DNA of 64,000 nt from Bacillota bacterium (GTDB taxonomy: Bacteria > Bacillota_A > Clostridia > Lachnospirales > Lachnospiraceae): the NCBI GenBank assembly GCA_023443625.1, contig JAEZTQ010000079.1, forward strand, positions 124,001-188,000, given 5' to 3'. The stretch's first letter is position 1; each line of letters opens with the position of its first letter. Shown piece after piece: positions 62,394 to 64,000 of the stretch. A model generated the notes under the pieces. It was not told where the DNA came from, made no database searches, and saw nothing but the letters and a program-made list of their open reading frames with translations. The position numbers were made by a program, and so were the translations under genes.

Positions 62394-62574
62394 TATGTCA
62401 TTTACCTGGGAGGCCGCTGACTAAAGACATTGCTATAATTCATTTTTGCATATATAATATATTTAAATATTTCAGGAAAAATATACCGTAATTATTTTCA
62501 ATGACTTATCATGCAATGCATTTGTGCCATGCAATGATTAATTACAATTCCAGTAAAATTACAGGAGGTAGGGT

Positions 62575-63309
62575 ATGCCTGAAGCTGGTATGACATATGA
62601 GGGTTTATTTCATAAAAAAATTCTGCTTGTGGATGATGAAAAAGATATCGTTGAATTGTTAGAAGAAATGCTGTGTAAGGAAGGCTTTAAAAACATTATT
62701 ACAGCCGCTAACGGTCAGGAAGCAGTCCGCTTGTGTAGAAAGAACCAGCCGGATGCGGTAGTGCTTGATATCATGCTTCCTGATATGGACGGAATAGAGG
62801 TATGCAAAAAGATTCGGGAGTTTTCCTTATGTCCAATTATGTTCTTATCCTCCAGAAATGATGATATTGATAAAATTCTAGGCCTTAGTAGTGGCGGCGA
62901 TGATTATGTAACAAAACCCTTCAGTCCAAGGGAAGTCGTATTCCGTATTAAAGCGCAGCTTCGAAGACAACAATACCATTCTTCTGAAAAAGAAGTGATG
63001 AAACCACAGACCTTACATGTCTGCGATCTAGAAATTGATATGGAAGGTAGCCGAGCTTTTAAGAATGGTATGGAGCTGGAGCTAACGGCTAAGGAATTAG
63101 GATTACTTAGTTACCTCGCCCAAAATGCTAACAGGATAATAAGTAAGGAGCGCCTGTATGAACAGGTCTGGGGCGAGGACGGAAGCGGCTGCGATAATAC
63201 CATAATGGTACATATTCGTCATATCCGTGAGAAGATTGAAGATGATCCGGCAAACCCCAAGCTGCTGCAGACGGTAAAGGGGCTAGGTTATAAGCTTATA
63301 AAGGGATAA
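62575..63309 (+). CDS. OmpR/PhoB family response regulator
   Basis: A 244-residue two-component regulator. The receiver domain has LLVDDEKDIVE (acidic pocket), phospho-acceptor Asp65 in VVLDIMLPDMDG, and the Lys of DDYVTKPFSP. The C-terminal winged helix (about 140-240) includes LELTAKELGLLSYLAQN, DNTIMVHIRHIREKIEDDP and TVKGLGYKL. ACAGGAGGTAGGGT precedes the ATG. The kinase gene starts 4 bases after its stop. Confidence 0.94.
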   Translation: MPEAGMTYEGLFHKKILLVDDEKDIVELLEEMLCKEGFKNIITAANGQEAVRLCRKNQPDAVVLDIMLPDMDGIEVCKKIREFSLCPIMFLSSRNDDIDKILGLSSGGDDYVTKPFSPREVVFRIKAQLRRQQYHSSEKEVMKPQTLHVCDLEIDMEGSRAFKNGMELELTAKELGLLSYLAQNANRIISKERLYEQVWGEDGSGCDNTIMVHIRHIREKIEDDPANPKLLQTVKGLGYKLIKG

Positions 63310-63313
63310 ATAC

Positions 63314-64000
63314 ATGAGACGATCAGGTTATAAATCAATATTTCATATCTATATTATTTTCTTTATTATGATAATTGGAACGCTTGCCGCTGGATTTGGT
63401 ATGATACTTTATAACATTACAATACAAAAGCCGGATGGACAAATCGAGATCAGCAGCTGGCCGATTAATTTTACGAAAAGCTTTTCAAAGTATATAACTG
63501 TTGCTGAGAACAAACCTTTGGTAAAGCAATCCGGTCTGAAGCTTGTTGAGGATAACCGCTTATGGTTTCAGATTATTGATGAATACGGGGATGAAATACA
63601 GAGCTTTCATAAACCACAAGGAATACCGACACATTATTCACCCTCCAATTTAATTCGTATCTATCAGGGAGATATAAAGGATTTTACGGTGTTCACAGGA
63701 GAACTTAAGGCCGGTAATAAGGAATGGACCTATCTGATCGGCTTTCCTGTTCGGATTTCAAAAGTAACCATGTATTTTAATAAAGATAGATTTCATACCT
63801 TAAGACCGATTGCAGCTGTAATGTTGTATGCAATGCTGCTTCTATTTATCATATCCTGTTTTATATATGGCCTATTTTTAGCAAAGAAGTTAATGCAGAT
63901 CCGAAAGTCCATCAGGGAAATTTCTGCACGAAATTATATGCCAGACAAAATAAGCGGCTCGTTCAGTGAGATTTACGAAGAATTAAATATTTTAAATGCG
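63314..64000 (+). CDS. Sensor histidine kinase, N-terminal part
   Basis: An ATG at 63314 opens a frame that continues past the window edge (229 codons seen). Two membrane helices, at about 8-32 and 165-188, flank an extracytoplasmic domain of about 130 residues (INFTKSFSKYITVAENKPLV, then DYRL-like sensor strands WFQIIDEYGDEIQSF). A HAMP-like region follows (KKLMQIRKSIREISARNYMP). The catalytic His and ATPase parts lie outside the window. It is the partner of the response regulator just upstream. Confidence 0.88.
   Translation, partial: MRRSGYKSIFHIYIIFFIMIIGTLAAGFGMILYNITIQKPDGQIEISSWPINFTKSFSKYITVAENKPLVKQSGLKLVEDNRLWFQIIDEYGDEIQSFHKPQGIPTHYSPSNLIRIYQGDIKDFTVFTGELKAGNKEWTYLIGFPVRISKVTMYFNKDRFHTLRPIAAVMLYAMLLLFIISCFIYGLFLAKKLMQIRKSIREISARNYMPDKISGSFSEIYEELNILNA

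Noticed and set aside
1..64000. tRNA, rRNA, prophage or intact insertion sequences
   Set aside because: All larger gaps were read for tRNA T-loops, rRNA motifs and transposase or integrase genes; none was recognised.

Overview
The window looks like a chromosomal segment of an anaerobic, spore-forming, AT-rich Firmicute, most likely a Lachnospiraceae close to Lachnoclostridium/Anaerocolumna. This is inferred from strong AGGAGG ribosome sites, a T-box on thrS, the clostridial order of the nusA-infB operon, a SigK-type sigma factor, YmaF, TepA/YlzJ, and a glycyl-radical bacterial microcompartment. No tRNA, rRNA, CRISPR, intact IS or prophage was seen. All gene calls rest on reading protein sequences by eye; no database search was run.

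Layout. 1-3.8 kb: the start of a minus-strand gene, a coiled-coil hypothetical protein and a polar amino acid ABC importer split over two transcription units that share a promoter motif. 3.8-13 kb: rimP-nusA-ylxR-ylxQ-infB-rbfA-nrnA-truB-ribF, with unusual low-complexity parts in IF-2 (basic, GYQG repeats) and RbfA (very acidic tail). 13-25 kb: an ABC exporter pair, rpsO, a MATE exporter, YmaF, pnp with a hairpin leader, a secreted TraB-family protein, an M16 peptidase and an AIM24-like protein. 25-34.7 kb: T-box plus thrS, a GH13 glycosidase with a divergent AraC regulator, O-acetylhomoserine sulfhydrylase, remains of a radical-SAM gene, and a GyrI-like/YafY pair. 34.9-48.5 kb: TepA with a 25-copy pentapeptide repeat, ylzJ, uppP, ftsK/spoIIIE, two RimK-like ATP-grasp enzymes, a HAD phosphatase, fhs, an ArsR-type regulator, an ABC exporter and a GNAT acetyltransferase.

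48.7-58.5 kb is the accessory highlight: a glycyl-radical-enzyme microcompartment operon (three BMC-H proteins, PduL, EutN, PduS-like, PduT-like, a DeoR regulator, a B12-independent diol dehydratase, its activase and an EutS/PduU-type shell protein). The dehydratase has the catalytic pattern of 1,2-propanediol dehydratase. It should make propionaldehyde, which PduL would convert from propionyl-CoA to propionyl-phosphate. No aldehyde dehydrogenase, alcohol dehydrogenase or aldolase is encoded beside it, so those steps must be supplied from elsewhere. 58.7-64 kb: a uracil-DNA-glycosylase-like protein, a second YafY regulator, a cupin, a SigK-like sigma factor and a two-component system that runs off the end.

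The most unusual signal is at RNA level. Tandem 26-27 bp units form short hairpins whose 5' arm is a perfect Shine-Dalgarno sequence and whose 3' arm is the matching anti-Shine-Dalgarno (GGAGGA-GAAA-TCCTCC). They are stacked just upstream of the true ribosome site at three places: nusA, the first shell gene and, inside an open reading frame, the third shell gene. In the third case the array is translated in frame as a 9-residue repeat and ends at a strong internal start, so one gene may make a long and a short shell protein. A 380-base gap before pduL also folds into three long stem-loops.
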